A stretch of 64,000 bases of DNA from Alienimonas sp043951915. GTDB taxonomy: Bacteria > Planctomycetota > Planctomycetia > Planctomycetales > Planctomycetaceae. Each line of letters opens with the position of its first letter. The first letter of the stretch is position 1. Under the pieces are notes generated by a model. The model searched no databases. It was not told the origin of the DNA and saw only the letters and a program-made list of their open reading frames with translations. A program made the translations under genes and the position numbers. Location of the stretch: NCBI RefSeq assembly GCF_043951915.1, contig NZ_JBINJD010000004.1:1-64000 (forward strand), read 5' to 3'. Positions 37,720-46,686 of this stretch are shown piece by piece.

Positions 37720-39159
37720 ATGTCCTTCCCGCCCCGTCTGCCGCACCGCCGCCCGGTCGCCCGCCGCGACGCCCTGTTCGGCCTCGGCGCCGGGCTGGGG
37801 GCCCTCGCGTTCACCTCGCTGCTGGGCCGTGACGGCCGGGCCGCCGGACCCGCGGGCGACCCCGCGGCCGGGCCGCTGGCGCCCAAGCCGGCCCACCACG
37901 CGGCGAAGGCCAAGCGGTGTATCTTCCTCTACATGGAGGGCGGGCCGAGCCACATCGACACCTTCGACCCCAAGCCGAAGCTGACGGAGCTGGACGGGCA
38001 GGAATTCCGGCAGGCGGGCAAGCTGCTCTCCGGGATGTCCAGCGGCAAGCGGCGGTACGTCGGCAGCCCGTACTCGTTCCGGCGGCACGGGCAGTCCGGC
38101 CTGTGGATGTGCGACCGGTTCGAGCATTTAGCCGGCGTCGCGGACGAGCTGTGCGTTTACCGCGGGTGTCACGCGGAGTCCGTCAACCACCCCACCGCCA
38201 ACCTGCACATGAACACCGGCAACCGCTTCGGCGGGGACCCGGCGGTGGGCGCCTGGGCGACCTACGGGCTGGGCAGCGAGAACGAGAACCTGCCCGGCTT
38301 CGTCATATTGCCGGACGTCTACTACCCGCAGGCCGGCTCGGCGAACTGGTCCAACGGGTTCCTGCCCGCCCACTACCAGGGGACGGCGCTGCGGGCGCAG
38401 GGATCGCCGATTTTGGACCTGCACCCGCCGGCCCACATGACCGCCGCCTCAGAGCGCCGCAGCTTGGACCTGCTGGCGACCCTGGAGCGGAACCACGCCG
38501 CCGACCACCCGCAGCACGGGGCCCTCGCCGCCCGGATGCACAACTACGAACTGGCCTTCCGCATGCAGGCGGAGGTGCCGGACCTGTTGGACGTCGGGTC
38601 CGAGCCGGAGCACGTCCGCAGGCTGTACGGGATCGGCGAGGGGCCGGACGACGGGTTCGCCCGCCGCTGCCTGCTGGCCCGCCGGCTGGTGGAGCGCGGG
38701 GTGCGGTTCGTGCAGGCCTACGCGGTCGGTTGGGACTCCCACGACGACCTGGAGCGGGCCCACGGGGCCCGCATCCGGGCCGTCGATCGCCCCGTCGCCG
38801 GGCTGATCCGCGACCTTAAGCAGCGGGACCTGCTGAAGGACACGCTGGTCGTGCTGTGCGGCGAGTTCGGCCGCTCCCCGGACAATTCCACCGGCCGCGG
38901 CCGCGTCGGCCGGGACCACAACGCCGACGCCATGACCGTGCTGCTGGCCGGCGGCGGCGTGCCGGCCGGCACGGCGGTCGGGGCGACGGACGAACTGGGC
39001 GCCAAAGCGGTCGAGACGGTCCACCCGATCCGCGACCTGCACGTCACTCTGCTGCATTTATTGGGACTGGACGACAACAAGCTGACCTACTTCCACGGCG
39101 GCCGCTACAAGCAGCTCAGCCAGACCGGCGGGCGGGTGATCGGAGAGCTGATCGCCTGA
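37720..39159 (+). CDS. DUF1501 Tat-exported protein
   Basis: The product is 479 aa. HRRPVARRDALFGLGAGLGA carries paired arginines before a hydrophobic stretch, a likely Tat signal. AKRCIFLYMEGGPSHIDTFD, VVLCGEFGRSPDNSTGRGRV and GRDHNADAMTVLLAGGG are the family motifs. It pairs with the cytochrome protein at 34682. A hairpin 16 bases after the stop probably ends the transcript. Confidence 0.92.
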   Translation: MSFPPRLPHRRPVARRDALFGLGAGLGALAFTSLLGRDGRAAGPAGDPAAGPLAPKPAHHAAKAKRCIFLYMEGGPSHIDTFDPKPKLTELDGQEFRQAGKLLSGMSSGKRRYVGSPYSFRRHGQSGLWMCDRFEHLAGVADELCVYRGCHAESVNHPTANLHMNTGNRFGGDPAVGAWATYGLGSENENLPGFVILPDVYYPQAGSANWSNGFLPAHYQGTALRAQGSPILDLHPPAHMTAASERRSLDLLATLERNHAADHPQHGALAARMHNYELAFRMQAEVPDLLDVGSEPEHVRRLYGIGEGPDDGFARRCLLARRLVERGVRFVQAYAVGWDSHDDLERAHGARIRAVDRPVAGLIRDLKQRDLLKDTLVVLCGEFGRSPDNSTGRGRVGRDHNADAMTVLLAGGGVPAGTAVGATDELGAKAVETVHPIRDLHVTLLHLLGLDDNKLTYFHGGRYKQLSQTGGRVIGELIA

Positions 39160-39175
39160 GCCGGCCTCTTGCCCC

Positions 39176-39194
39176 CTCTCCCCCACGGGGAGAG
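39176..39194. terminator. Hairpin after DUF1501, before the sigma-factor promoter
   Basis: CTCTCCCC (39176-39183) pairs with GGGGAGAG (39187-39194) around a CAC loop. It lies just after the DUF1501 stop at 39159 and before the promoter motif at 39230. No T-tract follows. Confidence 0.4.
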
Positions 39195-39229
39195 AGGAGG
39201 ACGAAGATCGCCATTCTTCGGGAGTCGCC

Positions 39230-39258
39230 GGGTAACTCGCCCCCGTCGTCTGCTATCC
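39230..39258 (+). promoter_or_regulatory. ECF-type promoter motif GGGTAAC-N15-GCTATCC upstream of the sigma gene
   Basis: GGGTAAC at 39230-39236 and GCTATCC at 39252-39258, 40 bases before the GTG of the ECF sigma gene. It is identical to the motifs before both DUF1592 operons, as expected if the sigma factor activates its own gene and those operons. Confidence 0.68.
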
Positions 39259-39297
39259 CCCGGCGGGGGACACGAAGAACGCCGACCGGGAGGCCGA

Positions 39298-39885
39298 GTG
39301 GACGCGGATGCGGAACTGGACCGACACGTCCGCCGCGTGCAGGCCGGCGACCTGGACGCCTACGCCGAGGTCGTCCGGGGGTGCGAGCGGCTCGTCCGCG
39401 GGTGGGTCGGCGTCCGCTGTCCGCCCGGCGGGGACGCCGACGAGGTCGCCCAGAAGGCGTTCGTCGAGGCGTTCCGGCACATCGACGACTACGAACCGGG
39501 GACCGACTTCCGCGCTTGGCTGATGACGATCGCCCGCTACCAGCTGATGGCCGAGTGCACCCGCCTGCGGCGGGTCGCGGACTATCACAGCCGCTACGCC
39601 CCGCTGGCCCTCGCCGACGCCCTCGCCCGGCAGGTCGAGCGGGACCGGTTGGAGCGTGCGTCCGAACACGAGGCGAAGCTCGGCCACCTACAAACCTGTC
39701 TGGGGACGCTGGACGACGGCGCCCGGCGGCTGCTGGCCTGGCGCTACCGGGACGAGTTGCCGCTCGAACAGATCGCCGACCGCACCGACCGCAGCGTCGG
39801 GGCGATCAAGAAGAATCTGCACCTGCTCCGTAAGAAGCTCCACGAGTGCGTCCGCCTGAAAACCGCCGCGGAGGCCATGCCGTGA
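39298..39885 (+). CDS. ECF RNA polymerase sigma factor
   Basis: The product is 195 aa. The GTG at 39298 has GGGAGG five bases upstream. Region 2 is in AYAEVVRGCERLVRGWVGV and DEVAQKAFVEAFRHIDDYEP, with RAWLMTIARYQLMAE as the core-binding and -10-recognition part. Region 4 is DDGARRLLAWRYRDELPLEQ followed by IADRTDRSVGAIKKNLHLLR, the helix-turn-helix that reads the -35 element. It resembles the planctomycete/Verrucomicrobia-type ECF sigmas found next to FecR genes. The FecR gene overlaps it (GTGA). The upstream motif GGGTAAC-N15-GCTATCC suggests autoregulation and control of the two DUF1592-DUF1552 operons. Confidence 0.92.
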   Translation: MDADAELDRHVRRVQAGDLDAYAEVVRGCERLVRGWVGVRCPPGGDADEVAQKAFVEAFRHIDDYEPGTDFRAWLMTIARYQLMAECTRLRRVADYHSRYAPLALADALARQVERDRLERASEHEAKLGHLQTCLGTLDDGARRLLAWRYRDELPLEQIADRTDRSVGAIKKNLHLLRKKLHECVRLKTAAEAMP

Positions 39886-41663
39886 CCGACCCCCGACCCG
39901 AAGACCGTTCGTCCGACGCATCGCGGCCCGAGCGGTCGCGGTTCGACGAGTTGTGGTGCGACTACCTGGAGGGCGGCCTGGACGCCGCCGGGCTGGCGGA
40001 ACTCGGCCGGTTGTTGGACGGACGCCCGGACCTGCTCGCCGAGGCCGCGGCCTCCTACGAGACGCACCGGCTGTTAGGCGTCCACCTGCAACCGGCGTCG
40101 GGGGACGCGTTCCGGGACGGCGTCCTGGCGGCCCTGAGGGCCGACCGCGACGGGTTCGTCGGCCGCGTCGCCGGCGCGGTCCGCCCCGCCCGGCCGCTCC
40201 GCCCGCGGCCGCCGCTTTCCCGGCTGCGGGGGTACGGTCTGGTCGCGGCGCTCACGCTGCTGTGCTCGCTCGGCGTGCAGTGGGCGGTGTTCGGCCGCGC
40301 CGCCGACCGGGAGCCGCCCGCCGCCCCCGCGGCCCCGCGGGAGTACGTCGCCACGCTCGTCCGCGGGGACGGGTGCCGGTTCGTCGACGCCGCCCCCGTG
40401 AGCGACGGCGCCGGGGACGCCGTCCCGCGGCCGGTCCGGCCCGGTTCCCGGCTGACGGGCGGCACGATCCGGTCCGGCGGCGGGACGGCGGTCGTCCGCT
40501 TCGACGGGGGCGCCTCCGTCGCGCTGACCGGCGCGAGCCGGCTGACGATCGAATCCGCGGGGACCGCCGTCCTCGAATCCGGCGCCGCCGTGGTCCGCAC
40601 GCCGGAGGAGGCCGCCGGGTTCATGCTGCGGACGCCGGCCTCGGACCTGATCGACCTGGGCACGGAGTTCGCCGTTTCCGTCGGGGCGACCGGCGAGACC
40701 GAGGTGCACGTGACCGAGGGGGAGGTCGAGTGGCACCGCCCGGAGGGGGACGGCGGCCGCGACCGCTCCGGCGCCGGGAGGCGCGAGAACTCCGGAGCGC
40801 GGCTACTTTCGGCGGGGCAGGCCGTGCGGCTGTCGGTCGGGACCGCGGCCGCCGTCCCCATCCCGCTCTCGGCCCGCCGGTTCGCCGAACTGGCCCGGGA
40901 GGGACGGTCGCCCCGCGGCGACGGGCGGCTGCTGGCCTTCGACGATTTCGATTACCCGATGGAACGCTCCGCCTCCGGCGACGCCGAGGCGGACGGCGGG
41001 TTCGGTTGGACGACCCACTGGTATCGCGGCTGGCCCAGAAGCGACCAGGTCCTCGACTTCGACCCGGACCACAGCCTCGACGCCCCCCCCGGCCTGGCGG
41101 CGGCGACCGGCGGCAGCCTGGAATTCCCCGCCGAACCCGACCTGAAAAAGAAGTTCCGCGAGGCGAGCAAGCGGCGGCTGGCCGAGCCGATCGACCTGAA
41201 CTCCGACTCCGTCCGCTACGTCAGCGTGCTGTTGCGGCGGGACGCGGAGTCGGCCGGGCGGGACGACGAGTGGTTCCGGTTCATGCTGGTGGCGAGCGCG
41301 AACCGCAAACAGCGGATGGGGTTCGGCGTGCTGTCGGACCGCCGCCCGATCGTGTTCAACCTGGAGGGGAACGCCACGGCGCCGGACCGCGTCGGCGACG
41401 GCGAGACCTGCCTGCTGGTGGCGAAGATCGTCTGCGGCCGGGACCGGCCCGACCAGACCTTCCTGAAGGTCTACCGCCCCGGCGAGCCGGTCGACCCGTC
41501 CGAGCCGCTGGAGTGGACCGTCGCCGGCCGGATGGTCGACCGCCGCGAGCGGCTCGACGAACTTCACCTCTACAATGGCCGGGACCACGCCTACGTCGCC
41601 GACGAACTCCGCTACGGCGCCACCTGGGAGTCCGTCACCCCGCCGGCCGTCCCGGGCGGCTGA
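39882..41663 (+). CDS. FecR-domain membrane protein with C-terminal beta-sandwich domain
   Basis: The product is 593 aa. The cytoplasmic N-terminus (FDELWCDYLEGGLDAAGLAE) could contact the sigma factor. One membrane helix lies at about 117-137 (YGLVAALTLLCSLGVQWAVF), followed by an exported FecR domain at about 155-300 (TIRSGGGTAVVRFDGGASVA, TPASDLIDLGTEFAVSVG). The last ~260 residues (LLAFDDFDYPMER onward) look like a LamG/concanavalin-like beta-sandwich. FecR proteins classically pass a surface signal to an ECF sigma. The coupling of the two genes by overlap supports this, and the sandwich domain might bind a glycan. Confidence 0.85.
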   Translation: MTDPRPEDRSSDASRPERSRFDELWCDYLEGGLDAAGLAELGRLLDGRPDLLAEAAASYETHRLLGVHLQPASGDAFRDGVLAALRADRDGFVGRVAGAVRPARPLRPRPPLSRLRGYGLVAALTLLCSLGVQWAVFGRAADREPPAAPAAPREYVATLVRGDGCRFVDAAPVSDGAGDAVPRPVRPGSRLTGGTIRSGGGTAVVRFDGGASVALTGASRLTIESAGTAVLESGAAVVRTPEEAAGFMLRTPASDLIDLGTEFAVSVGATGETEVHVTEGEVEWHRPEGDGGRDRSGAGRRENSGARLLSAGQAVRLSVGTAAAVPIPLSARRFAELAREGRSPRGDGRLLAFDDFDYPMERSASGDAEADGGFGWTTHWYRGWPRSDQVLDFDPDHSLDAPPGLAAATGGSLEFPAEPDLKKKFREASKRRLAEPIDLNSDSVRYVSVLLRRDAESAGRDDEWFRFMLVASANRKQRMGFGVLSDRRPIVFNLEGNATAPDRVGDGETCLLVAKIVCGRDRPDQTFLKVYRPGEPVDPSEPLEWTVAGRMVDRRERLDELHLYNGRDHAYVADELRYGATWESVTPPAVPGG

Positions 41664-41779
41664 GCGAACCCGGGCCGGACGCCCCGGCAACCCATAGAAC
41701 GTCCGCGCCCTTCGCCGGTACGGTGGCGGCCCGCCTGCGACGCCGAACCGGGCCCCGCCCTCCTGACGGAAAGACTGCC

Positions 41780-42487
41780 GTGAACGCCGTTCTGACGACC
41801 CTCGCATTTGCGATCGCGGCCGGCGCCGCGGCAGCCGGGAATGCGCCGGCCGACAACGCGCCGGCCGGGGACGACGGCTGGCGGCCGCTGTTCAACGGCG
41901 AAGATCTGTCCGGCTGGCGGGCGAACCTCGACCCGGACGCGTTCGCCGTGGAGGACGGCCTGCTCCGCGTCCGGGCGACCGGCCCGAAGCGAGCCCACCT
42001 GTTCTACGTCGGCGACGCCGGGAACGGGGAGGGGAACGGCGACGGCGACTTCGAGCGGTTCCGGAACTTCGAACTGGAGGCCGTCGTGCGGGCGGAGCCG
42101 AACTCCAACAGCGGAATTTTCTTTCACACCGACCGCACGCTGCGTGACGCGAAAGGTCACCTGGCGACGGGCTACGAGCTCCAGTTGAACAGTTCCGCCC
42201 GGGAGCGGCGGAAGACCGGCAGCCTGTACGCCGTGGTCGACCTCGACCGCTCGCCGGTGGACGAGACAAACTGGTTCGTCGTCCGCCTGGCCGTCCGGGA
42301 CCGGCGGATTACGGTGGCGCTCGACGGCGAGACGGTCGTGGACTACACGGAACCGGAGAACGTCGAGCGGCCGGCGAGCCGGGCCGGTCGCCGCCTCTCC
42401 CCGGAGGGCGGCGCGATCGCCCTGCAGGCCCACGACCCGGACAGCGTGTGGTCCTTCCGGTCGATCAAGGTCCGGCCGCTCCCCTGA
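41780..42487 (+). CDS. DUF1080 (3-keto-disaccharide hydrolase-type) secreted protein
   Basis: The product is 235 aa with a signal peptide (VNAVLTTLAFAIAAGAAAAG). WRPLFNGEDLSGWRANLDPD, FELEAVVRAEPNSNSGIFFH and TGYELQLNSSARERRKTGSL are hallmark DUF1080 sequence. The concanavalin-like fold is now annotated as 3-keto-disaccharide hydrolase; some members act on 3-keto sugars produced by Gfo/Idh-type oxidation. It starts 116 bases after the FecR stop and may have its own promoter. The Gfo/Idh and TIM-barrel genes at 27288-29779 could belong to the same pathway, which is inference. Confidence 0.88.
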   Translation: MNAVLTTLAFAIAAGAAAAGNAPADNAPAGDDGWRPLFNGEDLSGWRANLDPDAFAVEDGLLRVRATGPKRAHLFYVGDAGNGEGNGDGDFERFRNFELEAVVRAEPNSNSGIFFHTDRTLRDAKGHLATGYELQLNSSARERRKTGSLYAVVDLDRSPVDETNWFVVRLAVRDRRITVALDGETVVDYTEPENVERPASRAGRRLSPEGGAIALQAHDPDSVWSFRSIKVRPLP

Positions 42488-42542
42488 CGGCGGCGGGCGG
42501 GCCGCGGCGGCGAAATCGCCGGTCGGGCGGGCGACCCGCTAG

Positions 42543-42559
42543 GGTGCGGCTCCCGCACC
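42543..42559. other. Perfect hairpin before the beta-helix gene
   Basis: GGTGCGG (42543-42549) pairs with CCGCACC (42553-42559), with a three-base loop. It sits 11 bases before the GTG at 42571 and directly before its GGAG. It could end the DUF1080 transcript or affect ribosome access. No T-tract is present. Confidence 0.3.
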
Positions 42560-42570
42560 GGAGTCTCCCC

Positions 42571-44517
42571 GTGGTCCTCGCCCCGCTCCTCACGCTCGCG
42601 GCGCTCCTGACCGGACCGGCCGCCCCCGGCTTTGAGCCCGGCGTCGTCCCCCCCGGCCGCGTGGTCTACCCACCCGGCAGCGGCGTCGTGGACGTGGCGG
42701 GGGAGTACGGCGCCGTGCCGGACGACGGCCGCGACGACACCGCCGCCCTCCAGCGGGCGCTGGACGAGCACCCCTCCGGCAACCACATCTTCTACCTCCG
42801 CGACGGCGTCTACGACCTGTCGGGCACGCTGCGGCCCGCCCCCGCCCAAGGGCACAGCAAGCGGAACGTGATCCAGGGGGAGAGCCGCGACGGCACGGTC
42901 CTGAAGCTCGCGAACGGCCTGACGGTCGACGGCGAACCCTTCGCCGGGGCGGTCGTCGACTTCAACACCGCGAACGCCGCCCAGAACTTCCGCAACGGCG
43001 TGCGGGACCTGACGGTCCGCACCGGCGTCGGCAATCCGCGGGCGATCGGCCTGCGGTTCCGGGCCAGCAACCGGGGGGCGGTGCGGAACGTCCTGGTCGA
43101 GAGCGGGGACGGGGCCGGCGCCGTCGGGCTGGACCTCTCCAGCGACCTGAACGGCCCGCTGCTGGTGACGAACGTGGAGGTCCGCGGGTTCGACGTCGGC
43201 GTGAAGGCCGGCGGCGGGCACGCCAACAGCCAGACGTTCGAGCGGCTGACGCTGACCGACCAGAACGAAGTCGCCTTTCTCAACCCCGGCTGGAACATGG
43301 TCGCCGTCCGCGGGCTGCGCACGCGGGGCGAGGTCCCGGCGGTCGTCAGCCGCAACGGCGACCCGGAGGGCGTCCTCACGCTGCTCGACTCCCGGCTGGA
43401 GGGCGTCGGCGCCGCGGCGGAGCACGCGGCGGTCGAGTTGACGAGCGGGTTCGTCAGGAACGTCGAGGCGACCGGCTTCGGGGCGGAGGTGCGGCGCCGG
43501 TTCAAGAGCGCCGGCACCGGCTGGCAGTGGCGGCCGAGCGACGAGCCGCTCCCGCCCCCCGGCGAGGCGTTCGTCACCGCCCCCGGCCTGCGGCCGCCGG
43601 CCGCCGCCCCGCTGTTCCCGGACCGCCCGGCGGCGCCGTTCGTTCTGCCGGTCCGGGAGCCGCCGGCCGTAGCCCGCGACGCCCCCGCCGCGCTGTGGGT
43701 CGACCCCCGCGACCACGGCGGCGACCCGGCCGACGGGGCGAACGGCTACGAGGCGGAGAACTTCGCCGCCCAGGACGACACCGCCGCGGTCCAGGCCGCG
43801 GTCGACGCCTGCCCGCCCGGCGGCACGGTGGTCCTCTCCGGCGGGGCGTGGGTCGTGGCGGGGGAGGTCGTCGTCCGCGGCGGGGTGCGGCGGGTGGTCG
43901 GCGTGAACGCCCGCGTGCTCGGCGGCGGGCGGTTCACGGTCCGCGACGGCGACGAAGGGGGGCCGGCGGTCGTCGAGTTCGCGGACCTCGAGTGCCGCGG
44001 GCCGGGCCTGCACCACGGCTCGGACCGCACGCTGGTCGTGCGGCACTGCGACTTCGGCCTGCTGACGAACGACCCCGGCTGCGGGCCGATCTTCTTGGAG
44101 GATCACATCGGCTGGCTGCGGCTGGACGCCGCGACCGCTTGGGCGCGGCAGCTCAACACGGAGGGCGCCGGCGGCCCGCACGTCGACGTCCGCGGCGGCC
44201 GGCTGTGGGTCCTGGGGCACAAGACCGAGCGGGCCGACGCGACGTTCGTCCGCTCCGCGGCCGGCGCCGTCGCGGAGCTGTACGGCGTCTTCACCTATCT
44301 GAACAACGGCGAGACCGGCCTGCCGTGGTACGTCGCCGAGGACGCCACGTTGACGGCCGTCGGGCGGAAGGTCTACGGCCCCGGCGGCCGCGGCCCCGGG
44401 CAGGTGACGCTCCTGGAACGCTGGGACCGCGAGTCGCGGCTGGGCCGCGCCACGGACGCCGGCGCCCTGTTCCCGGCCGGCCTGTTCACCGCGGCCCCGG
44501 CGGCCGGGGCCGACTGA
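42571..44517 (+). CDS. Secreted double pectate-lyase-3-type beta-helix protein
   Basis: The product is 648 aa. The GTG at 42571 has GGAG nine bases upstream; a GTG at 42544 is the alternative. VVLAPLLTLAALLTGPAAPG is a signal peptide. Two parallel beta-helix modules start with the same pattern: VAGEYGAVPDDGRDDTAALQ near residue 32 and AAQDDTAAVQAAVDACPPGG near residue 405. This is the Pectate_lyase_3 (GH55-like) family start. Such proteins bind or cleave polysaccharides; catalytic residues could not be assigned. It converges with the beta-helix gene at 44531-45979, only 13 bases between stops. Confidence 0.82.
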   Translation: MVLAPLLTLAALLTGPAAPGFEPGVVPPGRVVYPPGSGVVDVAGEYGAVPDDGRDDTAALQRALDEHPSGNHIFYLRDGVYDLSGTLRPAPAQGHSKRNVIQGESRDGTVLKLANGLTVDGEPFAGAVVDFNTANAAQNFRNGVRDLTVRTGVGNPRAIGLRFRASNRGAVRNVLVESGDGAGAVGLDLSSDLNGPLLVTNVEVRGFDVGVKAGGGHANSQTFERLTLTDQNEVAFLNPGWNMVAVRGLRTRGEVPAVVSRNGDPEGVLTLLDSRLEGVGAAAEHAAVELTSGFVRNVEATGFGAEVRRRFKSAGTGWQWRPSDEPLPPPGEAFVTAPGLRPPAAAPLFPDRPAAPFVLPVREPPAVARDAPAALWVDPRDHGGDPADGANGYEAENFAAQDDTAAVQAAVDACPPGGTVVLSGGAWVVAGEVVVRGGVRRVVGVNARVLGGGRFTVRDGDEGGPAVVEFADLECRGPGLHHGSDRTLVVRHCDFGLLTNDPGCGPIFLEDHIGWLRLDAATAWARQLNTEGAGGPHVDVRGGRLWVLGHKTERADATFVRSAAGAVAELYGVFTYLNNGETGLPWYVAEDATLTAVGRKVYGPGGRGPGQVTLLERWDRESRLGRATDAGALFPAGLFTAAPAAGAD

Positions 44518-44530
44518 GTCGCCGCCCGCG

Positions 44531-45979
44531 TCAGTCCCCGCCGCCGGCGGGCGGATCGGCGTCGGCGGGCTCGACCGGCGCGATCGAGAACCCGTCGACC
44601 CGGTACTCCCCGCGGGCCCCGACGCGGAACTCCAGCGGCTCCCGCGGGCCGACCGCCGCGTCGGTCCGCGGGCCGCTCGTGCGGTCGGCGTCGGAGACGC
44701 CGGTCAGCCGGTTGTTCTCGAACGTCGCCGCGAGGCTCGCCTCGTTCCGCACCAGCGGCCGCGGCGGGCCGGTCAGCTCGACGCGGTTGTTCACGAACTC
44801 GATCGTGGAGAAGTCCGAGTTCGCGTCGATCCCGAACAGCCCCTCGGTGCGGGGCGTGGCCGTCTCCACGCCGACGACGTGGTTGTTGCGGAACGACAGC
44901 CGGTCGTACGCCGGGTCGCTCCAGAACACCCCGCGGCCGGGGTTCCTCACGAGGTTGTCCCGGAACGTGACCGGCCCGGGGGCGGCGGCGCGGCCGAAGC
45001 TGGCCATCAGGTTCCCGCCGTCGACCGCCGGGTCGAAGTCGAACAGGTTCCGCTCCACGACCAGGGCGTTGCGGGTCCCCTCGATCGAATAGCTGCGCAT
45101 GAAGTAGTTGTGGTGGAGGTGGAAGGTGGGCGAGCCGTCCTCCGGCACGGGGCCGCCGGCGTGTTTGGGGATCGAGACGACGCCGTCCAGGTAGTTGTGG
45201 TCGATCTCCATGCCGCTCTCCCCCTCGAAGGGGAACTCGATCGCGAAGTTGCAGCGGATCGTGTTGTGGTGGATCCGCACGTCGCGGGCGCCGCGGCCCT
45301 TCACGCCGTACACGTGGTCCGGGTGGTCGGGGGTGATCTCGAAGGTGTTGTGGGCGATCTCCAGCCCGTGGGCCCAGCGGACGAAGATCGACCCGCCGAC
45401 CGGCCCCTTCGTGACCCGCATGCGCCCGCCGGCGTCGGTGAAACGGCAGTCCGTGATCGACCCGCCCTTCGAATGGAACAGCCGCACGCCGCTCCACCGG
45501 AACGGTCCGACGTGCAGGTTCCGCAGCGTCAGGTCCTCCGCGTCGCGGGAGAGGATCGCCCCGTGCAGCCCGCCGCGTTCGGCCGTGCTGCGGAGCGTCA
45601 ACCCCCTGATCATCACGCTCTGCGCCCGCGGCTCGACGACGATCAGGTAGGCGGATTCGTCCGCGGTGTTGTAGTCGGTCTCGTTGTCCGGCCGGTCGGT
45701 GGGGGCGGGCGTCCAGGTCGGGGCGGGGGTGAGGGCCGTCTCTCCGGGGCCGGCGCCGGCGAGCGTCATCCCGCTTTCGACCCGCAGCGGTTCGGTCAAC
45801 TCGAACGTGCCCGGACCGACGGCGATCCGGTCGCCCGGGCTCCCGCCGTTCACCGCCTTGACCAGCGCGGCGACGTCCGTGATCGGGGCTAGGGCCTCCG
45901 GGGCCGGCTTTCCGCCGCCGGGGGGCGCCGCAGGCGTGCAGAGGGCGGCCTCGAGGAGGAGGACGGGAAGGGCGTGCAT
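44531..45979 (-). CDS. Secreted right-handed parallel beta-helix protein
   Basis: The product is 482 aa with a short signal (MHALPVLLLEAALCTPAAPP). ADESAYLIVVEPRAQSVMIR, SGVRLFHSKGGSITDCRFTD, VRIHHNTIRCNFAIEFPFEG, TFHLHHNYFMRSYS and LVVERNLFDFDP are successive beta-helix coils of the PbH1/NosD/polysaccharide-lyase type. The His/Asn-rich ladder is typical of lyases and epimerases of this fold. No specific substrate is recognisable. It is transcribed away from the sigma gene at 46150; the 170-base gap between the two starts must hold both promoters. Confidence 0.82.
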   Translation of the reverse strand: MHALPVLLLEAALCTPAAPPGGGKPAPEALAPITDVAALVKAVNGGSPGDRIAVGPGTFELTEPLRVESGMTLAGAGPGETALTPAPTWTPAPTDRPDNETDYNTADESAYLIVVEPRAQSVMIRGLTLRSTAERGGLHGAILSRDAEDLTLRNLHVGPFRWSGVRLFHSKGGSITDCRFTDAGGRMRVTKGPVGGSIFVRWAHGLEIAHNTFEITPDHPDHVYGVKGRGARDVRIHHNTIRCNFAIEFPFEGESGMEIDHNYLDGVVSIPKHAGGPVPEDGSPTFHLHHNYFMRSYSIEGTRNALVVERNLFDFDPAVDGGNLMASFGRAAAPGPVTFRDNLVRNPGRGVFWSDPAYDRLSFRNNHVVGVETATPRTEGLFGIDANSDFSTIEFVNNRVELTGPPRPLVRNEASLAATFENNRLTGVSDADRTSGPRTDAAVGPREPLEFRVGARGEYRVDGFSIAPVEPADADPPAGGGD

Positions 45980-46149
45980 CAGACAGGCGGTGGGCGGAGG
46001 CGGGAGCGCCCGAGGGTAGCGCCTCCGGCGCCCGGGACGCGTCGAACCCGATCCGGCAGGCCCGATCCGTCGTCAACGGATTCGCAGGAATCTTCGCATC
46101 GGATCAGAATCGGCCGTGGGATCTCCGCCGCGACGGCTAACTCCTGGCA

Positions 46150-46686
46150 ATGGATGACCCGAAGCCCGCCCCGCCGCCCTCGCTGGACTACCTGTCCGCC
46201 GTCACGGACGCGCAGCGGACGCTGTACGCGGTGCTGTTCTCCCTGCTGCGGAACCCCCACGACGTGGAGGACGCCCTGCAGGAGACCAACGCGGTCCTGT
46301 GGGCGAAGGCCGCGGAGTTCGACCCCGCCCGGCCGTTCCTGCCCTGGGCCCTCAAGATCGCCCAGTTGCAGGCGTTGGCCCTCCGCAAACGCAAGGGGCG
46401 GCGGCCGATCCTGGACGAGGCTCTGGTCGCCACGCTGGCCGACGAGGCCGCCGCCGACGCGGACCGCGAGGAGCCGCGGCGGCGGGCGCTCTCGGAGTGC
46501 CTGTCCAAACTGCCGGCCGACCGCCGCCGGCTGGCCCTGCGGCGGTACGAACCCGGCGCCAGCGTGAACGCCCTCGCCGCCGAACTGGGCCGCAGTCCCA
46601 AGGCGATCAGCGAGGCCCTCCGCCGCACCCGGGCCGCCCTGCTGGACTGCGTCGAACGCACCCTCGCCCGGGAGGCCCGCGCGTGA
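46150..46686 (+). CDS. ECF RNA polymerase sigma factor (second)
   Basis: The product is 178 aa. Region 2 spans LYAVLFSLLRNPHDVEDALQ and FLPWALKIAQLQALALRKRK; region 4 spans ALSECLSKLPADRRRLALRR and NALAAELGRSPKAISEALRR. It is of the planctomycete sigma-70/FecR-associated type. It overlaps the FecR gene (GTGA) and heads an unbroken same-strand run to 57166, so it probably controls that run. The GGGTAAC-N15-GCTATCC motif of the other sigma gene was not found upstream, which suggests a different promoter specificity. Confidence 0.9.
   Translation: MDDPKPAPPPSLDYLSAVTDAQRTLYAVLFSLLRNPHDVEDALQETNAVLWAKAAEFDPARPFLPWALKIAQLQALALRKRKGRRPILDEALVATLADEAAADADREEPRRRALSECLSKLPADRRRLALRRYEPGASVNALAAELGRSPKAISEALRRTRAALLDCVERTLAREARA

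Noticed and set aside
46118..46142. GGGATCT...GCTAACT before the second sigma gene as a copy of the shared promoter motif
   Set aside because: Both heptamers differ from the consensus and the gap is 11 bases, not 15.
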